64,000 bases of DNA. Origin: an uncultured OM182 clade bacterium (GTDB taxonomy: Bacteria > Pseudomonadota > Gammaproteobacteria > Pseudomonadales > Azotimanducaceae). This document shows, piece by piece, positions 26,940-36,356 of this stretch. The DNA lies in contig CAJJAA010000037.1 in the NCBI GenBank assembly GCA_905182025.1, positions 1-64,000 of the forward strand, given 5' to 3'. Position numbers and translations under genes: made by a program. The notes below the pieces were generated by a model, which made no database searches, was not told the origin of the DNA, and saw only the letters and a program-made list of their open reading frames with translations. The first letter of the stretch is position 1; every line of letters starts with the position of its first letter.

Positions 26940-28724
26940 GTGTCTGAACCGATAACAGAAGAGCGGGCGAAGGGTAAGTCCGTTCGTCCACTAAAGATGC
27001 TGATACCCTTTATTTCTCCTTATAAAGGCACCTTGCTGTTGGCGCTTGTTGCCTTGCTCGTCTCATCGGCAGCGCTATTGGCTATGCCAATAGCCGTGAG
27101 GAATGTCATAGATCATGGTTTTTCGGTAGAAGATGCCGCTAACGTAGACCGTTACTTCTTCGTGCTGTTGATGTTTGCACTGGTGATTGGTGTCTTTGGT
27201 GCTGCAAGGGCTTACTTTGTTGGCTGGTTGGGCGAGCGTGTTGTCGCTGATATTAGGGACAAGGTGTTCCGCCACGTCGTTCGGATGGATCCAACATTTT
27301 TCGAAGTCACACGAATCGGTGAAGTGCTGTCTCGCTTAACTGCTGATACGACACTCATTCAGTCGATATCAGGCGTAGGTATCTCGATTCTCTTGCGATC
27401 GACAATTCAATTTATCGGCGCACTGGCACTGCTCGCGTATACTAACTTACAACTGATGGGCATCCTGGTTATTGTTTTGCCTGTCATCATTGTGCCGATT
27501 GTTGCAATTGGTCATTGGGTTCGAAAGCTGTCGCGAGACACTCAAGACCGCGTCGCTGATGCGAGTGGTCATGCCGCTGAGATTTTGAATGCAGTTGAAA
27601 CCGTGCAGGTTTTTACTGCCGAAGAGTTAGAAAGCCGCCGCTTCGGTGACGCTGTGACTGAAAGTTTTGTTACTGCGGTGAGGCGAATTCGTGTCCGAGC
27701 CTTATTTACAACGGTTGCGATGAGCGGGGTATTTGGTGCGTTGATCTTCGTTCTTTGGATTGGCGCAAACGAAGTGCTTGCGGGCAATATTTCCGGTGGC
27801 GAGCTTGGACAATTTGTACTGTATGCGATCTTCGTCGGCGTTTCCGGCGGTGCATTAAGTGAGTTTTGGGGCGAGTTGCAGCGGGCGGCAGGTGCGATGG
27901 AGCGTCTGGCAGAATTGCTGGAAATGGAGCCTGCTATTCAAACGCCGAGCAACCCAATAGCTTTGCCGGCATCTCAAGGCGCAGTGAGTTTTAACGGTGT
28001 GAACTTCTCCTACCCGTCTAGGCCAGATACGCTCGCAGCCAATGACTTCACCTTAAATGTAGCAAAGGGCGAACACATTGCACTAGTGGGTCCCTCGGGT
28101 GCAGGTAAGAGTACGGTGTTCCAGTTGCTGTTGCGGTTCTACAATTTTGAATCCGGCCAGATAAAAGTCGATGACGTTGACATTACCAAGGCTGACCCTC
28201 GAGAGATTCGAGCTCGAATTGGTATCGTGCCACAACAAACAATCATTTTTGGTGCGACAGCGGTCGAAAACATTCGCTTTGGTCGGCCTGGCGCGACAGA
28301 TGATGAAGTCATCGAGGCTGCGAAGATGGCCTCGGCACATGAGTTCATAGAGAAACTACCAGAGGGCTACGACACGTACTTAGGTGAGAAGGGCGCTCGG
28401 TTGTCAGGCGGTCAGAAACAACGAATCGCTATTGCACGAGCAGTGCTTAAAGACCCTCCAATATTATTGCTGGATGAAGCGACCAGTTCGCTTGATGCGC
28501 AGAGCGAGCGTTTGGTTCAGGAGGCGCTTAAGGTGCTTCAGAAAAATAGAACAACGATGGTCATCGCTCATCGATTGTCTACCGTGCTTGAGGCAGATCG
28601 CATTGTGGTTATGGATTCAGGTCGTATCCTTGCGGTCGGCCGGCACGCCGATCTGATTGAACGCGAGCCAGTCTATGCGCGAATGGTCGATCTTCAATTT
28701 GGCGACAAGGTCAATCCGGTCTAA
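26940..28724 (+). CDS. MsbA-like ABC exporter, fused permease and ATPase
   Basis: A 594-residue half-transporter. Residues 30-320 hold six membrane segments; residues 340-590 form the ATPase with Walker A GPSGAGKST near residue 384, the signature LSGGQKQRIAIARA near residue 488, Walker B ILLLDEATS near residue 508 and the H-loop VIAHRLST. The GTG start is preferred because a nearby ATG is out of frame and stops after five codons. Members of this MsbA-related class export lipids, peptides or drugs and act as homodimers. It is monocistronic and convergent with the sulfatase gene. Confidence 0.93.
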   Translation: MSEPITEERAKGKSVRPLKMLIPFISPYKGTLLLALVALLVSSAALLAMPIAVRNVIDHGFSVEDAANVDRYFFVLLMFALVIGVFGAARAYFVGWLGERVVADIRDKVFRHVVRMDPTFFEVTRIGEVLSRLTADTTLIQSISGVGISILLRSTIQFIGALALLAYTNLQLMGILVIVLPVIIVPIVAIGHWVRKLSRDTQDRVADASGHAAEILNAVETVQVFTAEELESRRFGDAVTESFVTAVRRIRVRALFTTVAMSGVFGALIFVLWIGANEVLAGNISGGELGQFVLYAIFVGVSGGALSEFWGELQRAAGAMERLAELLEMEPAIQTPSNPIALPASQGAVSFNGVNFSYPSRPDTLAANDFTLNVAKGEHIALVGPSGAGKSTVFQLLLRFYNFESGQIKVDDVDITKADPREIRARIGIVPQQTIIFGATAVENIRFGRPGATDDEVIEAAKMASAHEFIEKLPEGYDTYLGEKGARLSGGQKQRIAIARAVLKDPPILLLDEATSSLDAQSERLVQEALKVLQKNRTTMVIAHRLSTVLEADRIVVMDSGRILAVGRHADLIEREPVYARMVDLQFGDKVNPV

Positions 28725-28798
28725 GCGGCCCGCTAGCCGTTAGTGCAACGATGTGCCCGCGTTAGGTGCTCGCACTCTAAACGCACCCGAGACGCACC

Positions 28799-30331
28799 CT
28801 AAACGGGTGCAAGCCTTGGCAGTTTAGGCGCTTTTGTTACGGGCAGGTGTTGATATAAAAGCTGCACCAATTCATCTCTTTTCGCTCGATGTTCGCTGTT
28901 ATCCCAGAGGTTAATCAACTGATCTGGGTCATTATTCATGTTGTACAATTCACCTTCGTTACCTTCATAAAGCGTGCTGGCTTCATAACATGTACATAAC
29001 CAACCGCTGCGGTGATAGATGGTTTTAAGGTGCATATCAATGGGTCCGTGTTCAGAGTCCCATTCGGTCAGAACAAACTCACGGTTCTGGGCGGTTGCAT
29101 CGTCGTCGGTCAGAGGCAAGGGTTTGCCTTCGCAATAGTCGGGGGTGTCAATGTCGGCAATCTGACAAAAAGTCGAAGCAAGATCTACATGGCCGACTGG
29201 CGCCGTCACTTCAGCCGCTGCTATGTTCGCGCTGGCGGCGGGTTGCCAAATAAAGGGTAATCGCATCAATGCATCAACATGGTAGGGGCCCTTGAATAAC
29301 AAACCATAATCGCCTTGGAATTCACCATGATCGGTTGTGAAGATGATGTCGGTATTCTCCAAAGCATTTGTTTTTGTCAAATGGTCGAATACTTTCTGGC
29401 AGGCTTCATCGATCAACTCGTTTTCGATATGGGTCATCGCATTGATTTCACGAATTTGGTCAGCGGTCATGTCGGCGGGGATGAACTCTCTCGGCGATTC
29501 AAGGTTCGTCCACACACTACCTTCAAAGTAGCCACGCCAGTGCTTTGGTTTTTGATCGAGTAGAGCCTCTAATTCAGCTCTGTCTTCTCGATAAAGCTTT
29601 GGCAATGGCACATCTTTCCAATTTACGCGATGCAACTCTGATTCAGGCACATCCCAGGGGTGGTGTGGGTCAGGAAAACTCATCCAGCAAAACCATGGAT
29701 CTTGTTCTGCTAAATTAGATAGCCAGTCGATGGTGCGATCCGCAACCCAGTCTGTGTGGTAGAGGTGTTTGGGCACGTCCATCGGCCACACCTGCACCGC
29801 GTCGGTGTCACCTCTGCTAGCGGTGTTTTGGCCCCTCTCTGTCACCATTGGATAGAATTTAGCTTTCTCTTCTGGGTGATCATCCATCCATTTATCGTAG
29901 TGACTATGCCCCTCAAAGAAATGATTGGCCAATTCCATATGCTCAAAACCCCGGTGGGGACCCGTGTTGTTTTCTGATGCCATTCTGTTTTCAAAGAAAG
30001 TCTCAGGTGAGCCCAGCCATGGTTCAAAGTGGGCTTTACCGATAAGACCAGTGCGATAGCCATGATTTTTCAAATGATGTGCGATGGTCTGCTTGTCTTC
30101 TGGCATGGAAACGCCATTCATCCATACGCCATGAGAGCCAACATGCTGGCCTGTGATCATGGTTGCTCTTGCGGGCATGCATACAACGTTTTGATTGTGG
30201 GCACGCGTGTAGTTGATGCCGTGTCGGGCGAGGTTGTCGATCGCAGGTGTTCGCGCGGTTTGACCGCCATTGCAGCCAAGCGCATCGAAGCGCATTTGAT
30301 CGGTTGTGATGAACAAAATATTTCTTTTCAT
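28799..30331 (-). CDS. Sulfatase (formylglycine-dependent, alkaline-phosphatase superfamily)
   Basis: The protein (510 residues) begins with the conserved metal-binding FITTDQMRFDALG. The formylglycine site is CMPARATMITG near residue 51, the CxPxR motif read by the sulfatase-modifying enzyme. HTDWVADRTIDWL and TTDHGEFQGDYG near residues 180 and 330 are further family motifs. The frame opens at 30361, but the ATG at 30331 (MKRNILFITTDQ) matches the family start better; neither has a strong ribosome site. No signal peptide is present, so it would act in the cytoplasm. No anaerobic maturase or FGE gene is in the window. It resembles choline- or aryl-sulfatases; the substrate is unknown. Confidence 0.9.
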   Translation of the reverse strand: MKRNILFITTDQMRFDALGCNGGQTARTPAIDNLARHGINYTRAHNQNVVCMPARATMITGQHVGSHGVWMNGVSMPEDKQTIAHHLKNHGYRTGLIGKAHFEPWLGSPETFFENRMASENNTGPHRGFEHMELANHFFEGHSHYDKWMDDHPEEKAKFYPMVTERGQNTASRGDTDAVQVWPMDVPKHLYHTDWVADRTIDWLSNLAEQDPWFCWMSFPDPHHPWDVPESELHRVNWKDVPLPKLYREDRAELEALLDQKPKHWRGYFEGSVWTNLESPREFIPADMTADQIREINAMTHIENELIDEACQKVFDHLTKTNALENTDIIFTTDHGEFQGDYGLLFKGPYHVDALMRLPFIWQPAASANIAAAEVTAPVGHVDLASTFCQIADIDTPDYCEGKPLPLTDDDATAQNREFVLTEWDSEHGPIDMHLKTIYHRSGWLCTCYEASTLYEGNEGELYNMNNDPDQLINLWDNSEHRAKRDELVQLLYQHLPVTKAPKLPRLAPV

Positions 30332-30464
30332 AACGTTACATAGATAGTTCGTATGCGTCATTCTAACGGATTTGTTTCGATTGAGCGAACTGTTAACGAC
30401 ATTGCTAGTGTCAATTTAAGCGCAAGTTTTTTACAATCAGGCGATCTTTCGAGGAGAAATTGGT

Positions 30465-31448
30465 ATGCATAGGATTTGGATATTATTGCTGACGCCTTCT
30501 TTTCGTTATGGGCGGTGGCTGATTGCGTTGATTATATTTCTGACAACTTTTTTGTATCAACGCCAGTTTATTGCTGAAAATCAGCTGAACCAATCTACTC
30601 AGCTGTTCTTTTCACTTTTGTTTGCCTACATCGTGCCAGTATTCAGCTTTATTATTGAAAGGACAGAACACTATGTTGAATGTTTGCGCTCTAGTAGCGC
30701 TTTGCCTGATGAGGAATTTCAAATATTGAAGGACTCACTTTCGCAGCGATCCATCGGTTGGGTGATCGCAACGGTGTCGTTTTCGTTGCTTCTGGCGTTC
30801 GGCCAACTCACCATGATATGGGGTTCGCCTACGTTAGTGCTCAGTTCCCTAGTCGAATCGCTTTCCAGTGCATCGGCAACGGTAATTACCTTTTTACTTT
30901 GGATTGTTATGACAACTGTCATTACCGTTTTGATCGACAATGCGCGAACCCTTGCAAAATTTGGTAGAGATCATCTGGCGGTTTCTGTTTTGAATAGGCG
31001 CAATCTACTGCCCTTTGGTGATGTTGCTGTCATATCAACACTTGCGCTAATAGGCACATTGGCATTTTATCCGTTGATGATGATTGACGGTGCGCGGACT
31101 GAGGCGGTGTTGCCCGGCTTGCTTGCTACGGGGCTGCCGATGTTGATGCTATTTATTATACCAATGTGGCCGGTACACAAACGTTTAATGGCGATGAAGC
31201 GCGCAGAGTTAGATTTGGTGGCAATGAATATCGAAGCGGAATCTGGCAAGGGTACCAGCCCTGCCGGAGACTTTGTTTTATTACAGCGAATCATACCATT
31301 GCTTAGTTACCAACGAGAGTTAAATCAAATGTCGACCTGGCCAATCGATATGGGATCGATGTCTAGGTTGAGCTTGTATCTAATTATACCGCCGCTCACA
31401 TGGGTTGGCGCGGCGCTGATTGAAAATTTGGTAGATGGTTTCTTGTAA
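30465..31448 (+). CDS. Multi-pass membrane protein of unknown function
   Basis: A 327-residue protein with about seven hydrophobic segments (for example LLTPSFRYGRWLIALIIF near the N terminus and a last one at about residue 300). GAGGAG lies 9 bases before the ATG. A soluble cytoplasmic stretch lies at roughly residues 70-100. I recognise no domain. It stands alone between the sulfatase (divergent) and the phosphohexomutase (convergent). A sensor or transport-related role would be a guess. Confidence 0.65.
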   Translation: MHRIWILLLTPSFRYGRWLIALIIFLTTFLYQRQFIAENQLNQSTQLFFSLLFAYIVPVFSFIIERTEHYVECLRSSSALPDEEFQILKDSLSQRSIGWVIATVSFSLLLAFGQLTMIWGSPTLVLSSLVESLSSASATVITFLLWIVMTTVITVLIDNARTLAKFGRDHLAVSVLNRRNLLPFGDVAVISTLALIGTLAFYPLMMIDGARTEAVLPGLLATGLPMLMLFIIPMWPVHKRLMAMKRAELDLVAMNIEAESGKGTSPAGDFVLLQRIIPLLSYQRELNQMSTWPIDMGSMSRLSLYLIIPPLTWVGAALIENLVDGFL

Positions 31449-31519
31449 ATCAAACGCCTTTGATTGAGAGGCGACTGGGGTCACAAGCAACTTAAGCGGC
31501 AGGTTTATCTCTCTTTACC

Positions 31520-32926
31520 CTATTGCAGGTGTAGGTGGTGTTGCCAATTTTCATCGTCCGCCCGAAAGGGTTCCAGCAGACGAAGCACGTCGCCAGCATG
31601 TTCTAGCAATGCCTCTCCTTGACCGCGACTTTCAAAGTTGAGGCGTATCAGTGGTTCGGTTTTTGATGGCGTTAGAGAGAATCTGCACTCGTCGGGCAAG
31701 GTGATGTGGGTGCCGTCAAAGTAGTCGAGGTCAATGGCATCGGCTTTGTAATGCGCGACGATTGTCTTGAACGCAACGTCGGTATTCATCAAGTTCAAAC
31801 TGAACTCTGGTGTACAACAGACTTTGCCTCGGCGTTCAGCAATCCTTTCCGAAAGTGTCTGGCCCGAATCATTAAAGAGTGTCATTAGTGTTAGCCAAGC
31901 AAACATACCTGAATCGCAGCCAAAGAAACTGCCGAAATAATGATGGGCGGAGAGTTCGCCACCATAACTTGCATGGCTTTGATGCATGCGCTGCTTCATA
32001 AAGCCGTGGCCAGTCTTTGCCGGTACGGGGACACCGCCGTTTTGTTTAATAATATCGATGGTGTTCCAATAAAGTTTGGTGTCGAAAACAATCGCTGACT
32101 TGGGGTGTTTCTTCAAGAAGTGGTCTGTAAAGAGTCCAACCATATAGTAAGTTGGGATGAGATCACCTGCGGCATCGAAAAAGACACATCGATCGCAATC
32201 GCCATCCCAAGTGACGCCCAAATCAAACTCACGGGACGCCATAAAGCCTTTCATTTCCTTAACGAGTTGCGGGTTTGCGGGGTCAGCGCCTTGGCTTGGG
32301 ATTGGTCCCGGCTCCTTTCTAAACCATGTGCGATCGATTGAAAACCGGTCGGCAATTGAGCCAGCCATAGTCGCCGCGGTGCCATTGAGGCCGTTTAATG
32401 CAATGTGGCCACATGAGAATTGATCCGATTGAAACTGTGTTTTGAGAAATTCCATATAGCTATCACGTAAGTCTAGCTGTTCGATCGAACCGGCTTTGAT
32501 CGGATGCTGATAGCTCTCGAGCATTTTTGATTTGATGTCGTTGAGACCTGTGTCGACGGTGATCGCCTGGCCGTTTTTTAGGACGCACTTGATGCCATTG
32601 TAGTTTGAGGGGTTGTGGCTAGCGGTGATAATGATGGCGGCCTCGATGCCGGGTTGAGCAGATGCAAAATAACCCAGCTCTGTCGGTACTAAACCGATGT
32701 CGACAACGTTAATACCGATATTTTTTAGCGAGACATTTAATGCTTGCTGTAGCGGTATGCTGGACATGCGCATATCCCGTCCGGTGACGATTTTCCCTTT
32801 GAGATTAAATTGTCCCACTAAGCTCTGTGCGAAATTATGGACAAAATCTTCATTGATCTCGGTTGGGTAAATGCCTCGAATGTCGCCGAGTCTAAAGCTG
32901 CTAAGTTCGTCGATACGTGTTCTCAA
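31520..32926 (-). CDS. Phosphomannomutase/phosphoglucomutase
   Basis: A 468-residue alpha-D-phosphohexomutase. The phosphoserine loop is TASHNPSNYNG near residue 100, the magnesium loop DGDCDRC near residue 230 and the sugar-specificity loop GGELSAHHYF near residue 320. The last domain has the phosphate-binding pattern SKTEPLIRLNFE near residue 430. The product interconverts hexose-1- and hexose-6-phosphates for surface polysaccharide or glycogen metabolism. The only start available is a TTG at 32926 without a good ribosome site; the frame is open further upstream through a short tandem repeat, so the true start is uncertain. Confidence 0.92.
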   Translation of the reverse strand: MRTRIDELSSFRLGDIRGIYPTEINEDFVHNFAQSLVGQFNLKGKIVTGRDMRMSSIPLQQALNVSLKNIGINVVDIGLVPTELGYFASAQPGIEAAIIITASHNPSNYNGIKCVLKNGQAITVDTGLNDIKSKMLESYQHPIKAGSIEQLDLRDSYMEFLKTQFQSDQFSCGHIALNGLNGTAATMAGSIADRFSIDRTWFRKEPGPIPSQGADPANPQLVKEMKGFMASREFDLGVTWDGDCDRCVFFDAAGDLIPTYYMVGLFTDHFLKKHPKSAIVFDTKLYWNTIDIIKQNGGVPVPAKTGHGFMKQRMHQSHASYGGELSAHHYFGSFFGCDSGMFAWLTLMTLFNDSGQTLSERIAERRGKVCCTPEFSLNLMNTDVAFKTIVAHYKADAIDLDYFDGTHITLPDECRFSLTPSKTEPLIRLNFESRGQGEALLEHAGDVLRLLEPFRADDENWQHHLHLQ

Positions 32927-32944
32927 TTGGGTCGGTGGTTTTAA

Positions 32945-32984
32945 GTTGTTGTAGGTTGTTGTAGGTTGTTTTAGGTTGTCGTTG
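32945..32984. repeat. Four-copy 10-bp tandem repeat upstream of phosphohexomutase
   Basis: The unit GTTGTTGTAG occurs twice exactly, then as GTTGTTTTAG and a degenerate GTTGTCGTTG. On the minus strand it reads CTACAACAAC and lies 19 bp before the annotated TTG start. A 10-bp period is not a multiple of three, so copy-number change would shift any frame running through it, or alter promoter spacing. Confidence 0.8.
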
Positions 32985-33378
32985 CAATATAGTGTTTTTG
33001 TTAGTGGTTTTCATCAACTCATTGGCATTGTGAGGTGACTTGCGAGTTTTGAAGTTTCGACAACATGTCATCATCGTTACCTTTAAAAGCTGAACAATAG
33101 TGCCATTTTTTGGCGACACTTATTGTGCGGTGTGTCTTGTTTTGGTGCTCATGTGTCCCGCTATGGCGGTTTGATGCTAGCAATACGGGTCGCCAACAGT
33201 GGCTAATGGCTTAAGGGTCACCATTTCGTGCGTCGTAAGCAATTGTTTCCACTAACGCCTGACACGACCGTGAATATCAGATAGGACAACCTGAGTCTTC
33301 AGCCGCTTGTTATGCGGTGATGCATTACCGCATACTTGGCCAAACCTAAAGCGCATAAGTAAAGTTGGAGATCACCCT
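32985..33378. other. Intergenic region before the GST gene
   Basis: This 394-bp stretch separates the divergent phosphohexomutase and GST genes. A 24-codon in-frame extension of the GST frame (from 33307) is present but lacks a ribosome site. I see no RNA gene or strong terminator here. Confidence 0.4.
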
Positions 33379-34221
33379 ATGTCAGATGTTTATACACCCC
33401 CTAAAGTTTGGGAATGGGATACAGAGAGCGGCGGTAAATTTGCTAATATTAATCGGCCGATTGCCGGTGCAACTGAAGATAAAGAGCTTCCGTCTGGCGA
33501 TCATGATCTGCAATTGTATTCGCTGGCGACTCCAAACGGCGTCAAGGTCACCGTATTATTGGAAGAGCTCCTAGAGCTGGGTATCTCTGCTGCCGAATAT
33601 GATGCATACACAATTAATATTGGTAGCGGCGATCAGTTTGGTAGCGGCTTTGTTGCTATTAACCCCAATTCGAAAATTCCCGCTTTGCTTGATAACAGCA
33701 CGACGCCGCCAACGCGGATATTCGAATCGGGCGCCATCATGGTTTACCTAGCCGAAAAGTATGGCAAGTTTTTGCCCACGCAAGCCTCGCAACGTGCTGA
33801 GTGCATGTCTTGGTTATTCTGGCAAATGGGCAGTGCGCCTTATCTCGGTGGTGGTTTTGGCCACTTCTATGCCTATGCGCCAGAGAAGTATCAATACCCA
33901 ATTGATCGGTTTGCAATGGAAGTGAAGCGTCAATTAGACGTATTGGATCGGTGCCTCGCTGAGCGCCAGTTCCTGTGCGGCGACGACTATACGATTGCCG
34001 ATATGGCAAATTATGCTTGGTACGGTAGTTTGGTTCTGAATGATATTTACCAGGCAACAGAGTTTTTACAGGTTAAGTCCTATAAAAATGTTGTCCGCTG
34101 GGCCACGGAAATAGAAGCAAGACCTGCGGTGGAGCGCGGTCGCCGTGTTAATCGTCCTTGGGGACCTGAGGAAACGCGTGTCGTTGAGCGGCACAGTGCG
34201 GCAGACTTTGAGATCAAATAA
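33379..34221 (+). CDS. yghU: Glutathione S-transferase family, YghU-like disulfide-bond oxidoreductase
   Basis: The protein (280 residues) resembles YghU. The N-terminal region holds the typical KVWEWD segment, then a thioredoxin-like domain with LYSLATPNGVKVTVLLEEL near residue 50, a FGSGFVAINPNSKIPAL motif and IFESGAIMVYLAEK near residue 115. The C-terminal helical domain contains the FLCGDDYTIADMANYAW pattern. GGAG lies 8 bases before the chosen ATG; the upstream in-frame ATG at 33307 is not supported. YghU enzymes use glutathione to reduce disulfides or peroxides. It is monocistronic and followed by a hairpin. Confidence 0.88.
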   Translation: MSDVYTPPKVWEWDTESGGKFANINRPIAGATEDKELPSGDHDLQLYSLATPNGVKVTVLLEELLELGISAAEYDAYTINIGSGDQFGSGFVAINPNSKIPALLDNSTTPPTRIFESGAIMVYLAEKYGKFLPTQASQRAECMSWLFWQMGSAPYLGGGFGHFYAYAPEKYQYPIDRFAMEVKRQLDVLDRCLAERQFLCGDDYTIADMANYAWYGSLVLNDIYQATEFLQVKSYKNVVRWATEIEARPAVERGRRVNRPWGPEETRVVERHSAADFEIK

Positions 34222-34278
34222 GCGCGTGCCGGAAAGTCTGTTATAACAACGCAGTTTTAATAGTGTAGATACGATAAC

Positions 34279-34304
34279 TTGGCGGCGTCGCGAGGCGCCG
34301 CCAA
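34279..34304 (+). terminator. GC-rich hairpin after GST gene
   Basis: A 9-bp perfect stem (TTGGCGGCG with CGCCGCCAA) around an 8-base loop lies 58 bp after the GST stop. Only a weak T-rich stretch follows, so intrinsic termination is plausible but not certain. Confidence 0.5.
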
Positions 34305-34483
34305 ATCATTTAGATTTCTCAAATCAATTCCGCTTAGCCTTGTCTAAAAGCCCACCCTTGGTTGACCCTCCGCTGATTAATCTAACTAACGCTAGAACAC
34401 TTTGATCTATAGTGACTTTAATATTGCAAGTTAGTAGCTTGCGATCTTAAAGTCACTGCTTCGGGATAAGGTGATATTCAACG

Positions 34484-35827
34484 GTGGATGAAAGAACTAA
34501 AACGATGCTGACCGCAGCGCCAGGTCCATTGCTGATAAGAATGGCGACGCCTAATGCATTGGCGTTTCTGATTCAAAGTTCAGTCAGCATGGCTGAGGTG
34601 TGGTTTATTGGTCGGCTCGGTACCGTATCGCTGGCCGCTATTGCTTTAGCGTTTCCCCTTCTTATGCTGATCCAGACGATGGCTGGCGGCGCAGTGGGAG
34701 GTGCGGTTACCTCAGCGATTGCGCGTGCAATAGGCGCCGGAGATATGGCGCGTGCCGAGAAATTGGTATGGCATTCGCTTGCACTAGCACTGATTGGGTT
34801 TCTATTTTTCCTGCTGATGTATCTCGTTTTCGGCGAATTACTACTTGTCTTCCTCGGTGGCCAGGGCGCTATTTTGGAACAGTCGCAAACCTTCTGTCTG
34901 ATACTGTTTAGTGGCGGTTTGTTTCTTTGGCTGATGAGCATTGTCGGCGCAATCTTTCGTGGCATGGGCGATATGAAATTTCCAGCCGTGCTAATGATTA
35001 TGAGCGCATTTATTCAGGTGCCCTTATCCGGAGCGCTCGTGCTGGGAGGTTTGGGTTTACCGCAACTTGGTATCGCGGGTGCGGCTGTGTCAGCCATTGT
35101 CAGTAGCATACTGGTGAGCACTTTGATGCTGATCCGATTAATCTGGGGCTCACAAAGTTTGAAGCTTCACGGGGCTGCTTTTGGTTTTTCCAAGGCGCTT
35201 TTTCAGGATATCCTCAAAGTTGCGATACCGGCCTCCTTGTCTCCTATTTTAACGGTAACGACCATTTTGAGTCTTACAGCTATCGTTGGCCGCTTCGGCG
35301 AATCGGCACTGGCAGGCTATGGCATTGGTTCGCGTATCGAGTTTTTGATGATTCCATTAGTATTTGGTCTGGGTGCGGCCATGACGTCATTAGTCGGCAT
35401 CAATGTTGGCGCGGACAATATTGCCCGGGCAGAGCGTATCGGATGGATCGGTAGTTCACTCGCAGCTGCATTGTCCGGCTCAGTAGGGATCTTTCTAGCG
35501 TTGTTTCCTAACCTGTGGATTCCGGCTTTTACAACGGATCCAGCGACCTTTGAAGCTGCGAAACTCTACATTCAAATAGTTGGTCCTTGCTTTGCTTTTC
35601 AGGGGCTCGGACTATCGCTCTATTTTGCCAGCCAAGGCGCTGGCACAGTGACCTGGCCAATTATTGGCACCATCGTGCGCGTGGTGGTCGCTGTTGTGGG
35701 TGCTTTGTATCTGGCATTTGAGTTGGAGCTAGGCTTGCAGGGTGTTTATTTTGCAGCAGCAGCAGGTATGATTCTGTTTGGCTGTATTATTGCAATCGCC
35801 CTAAAACTTGGAATGTGGCGTAGATGA
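34484..35827 (+). CDS. MATE family multidrug efflux pump
   Basis: A 447-residue protein with about 12 membrane segments and the MATE pattern: the N-terminal half begins with MATPNALAFLIQSS and carries the GGAVGGAVTSAIARAIGAGD loop near residue 70. The duplicated C-terminal half has VGINVGADNIARAERIGW near residue 310. It exports cationic drugs or metabolites using a Na+ or H+ gradient. The start is GTG. Its stop overlaps the ATG of the following HxlR regulator (ATGA), so the two are translationally coupled; the regulator probably controls this pump in response to a substrate. Confidence 0.92.
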   Translation: MDERTKTMLTAAPGPLLIRMATPNALAFLIQSSVSMAEVWFIGRLGTVSLAAIALAFPLLMLIQTMAGGAVGGAVTSAIARAIGAGDMARAEKLVWHSLALALIGFLFFLLMYLVFGELLLVFLGGQGAILEQSQTFCLILFSGGLFLWLMSIVGAIFRGMGDMKFPAVLMIMSAFIQVPLSGALVLGGLGLPQLGIAGAAVSAIVSSILVSTLMLIRLIWGSQSLKLHGAAFGFSKALFQDILKVAIPASLSPILTVTTILSLTAIVGRFGESALAGYGIGSRIEFLMIPLVFGLGAAMTSLVGINVGADNIARAERIGWIGSSLAAALSGSVGIFLALFPNLWIPAFTTDPATFEAAKLYIQIVGPCFAFQGLGLSLYFASQGAGTVTWPIIGTIVRVVVAVVGALYLAFELELGLQGVYFAAAAGMILFGCIIAIALKLGMWRR

Positions 35828-36201
35828 CAAAGGCTAAAATACAAGTGAAGGCAAAGGTAAAATCCCGTAAGGGTGGGAATCCAAAGGAGTTGCCGAGTTT
35901 CCGGTCGCCATGTGCGATTGCCAAAACACTCGACCTGGTTGGTGATAAATGGACATTACTGGTGCTGCGCGATGTGTTGGTATTTGGCGCGACAACCTAC
36001 TCAGAATTTGCAAAAAGCCCCGAGCACATTCCGTCTAATTTATTGTCCAGTCGACTGACGCGTTTGGTCAGTGAGGGCTTTTTAGAAAAGCAGTCCTATC
36101 AGACTAACCCGTTACGCTATAAATACTTAGCGACAGCCAAAGGCCGATCTGTTCGGCCGATCATTGCTGCAATGAAAAAGTTCGGTGACGATAACCTTTA
36201 G
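35824..36201 (+). CDS. HxlR family winged-helix transcriptional regulator
   Basis: A 125-residue DNA-binding protein with the HxlR signature SPCAIAKTLDLVGDKWTLLVLRDVL from about residue 27 (helix-turn-helix follows) and the wing region ending in NPLRYKYLATAKG. The conserved Cys in this motif senses electrophiles or disulfide stress in characterised members such as HypR and QorR. The N terminus is extended and basic (KIQVKAKVKSRKGG). Its ATG overlaps the MATE stop. It is the only regulator gene visible in the window. Confidence 0.9.
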   Translation: MTKAKIQVKAKVKSRKGGNPKELPSFRSPCAIAKTLDLVGDKWTLLVLRDVLVFGATTYSEFAKSPEHIPSNLLSSRLTRLVSEGFLEKQSYQTNPLRYKYLATAKGRSVRPIIAAMKKFGDDNL

Positions 36202-36356
36202 ATAAAGGTATTGTGGGTGGCATTGGCTTACCAACGTATCGGCTGTTCGATCGATATTAACGCTATCCATGAAGGGACATTATTGTGTGTGTTTTATCTA
36301 GGACGCATCCTGTCGATTACTGTAGTCTTTACTGAAATCACTAGGGTGAGATCTGT

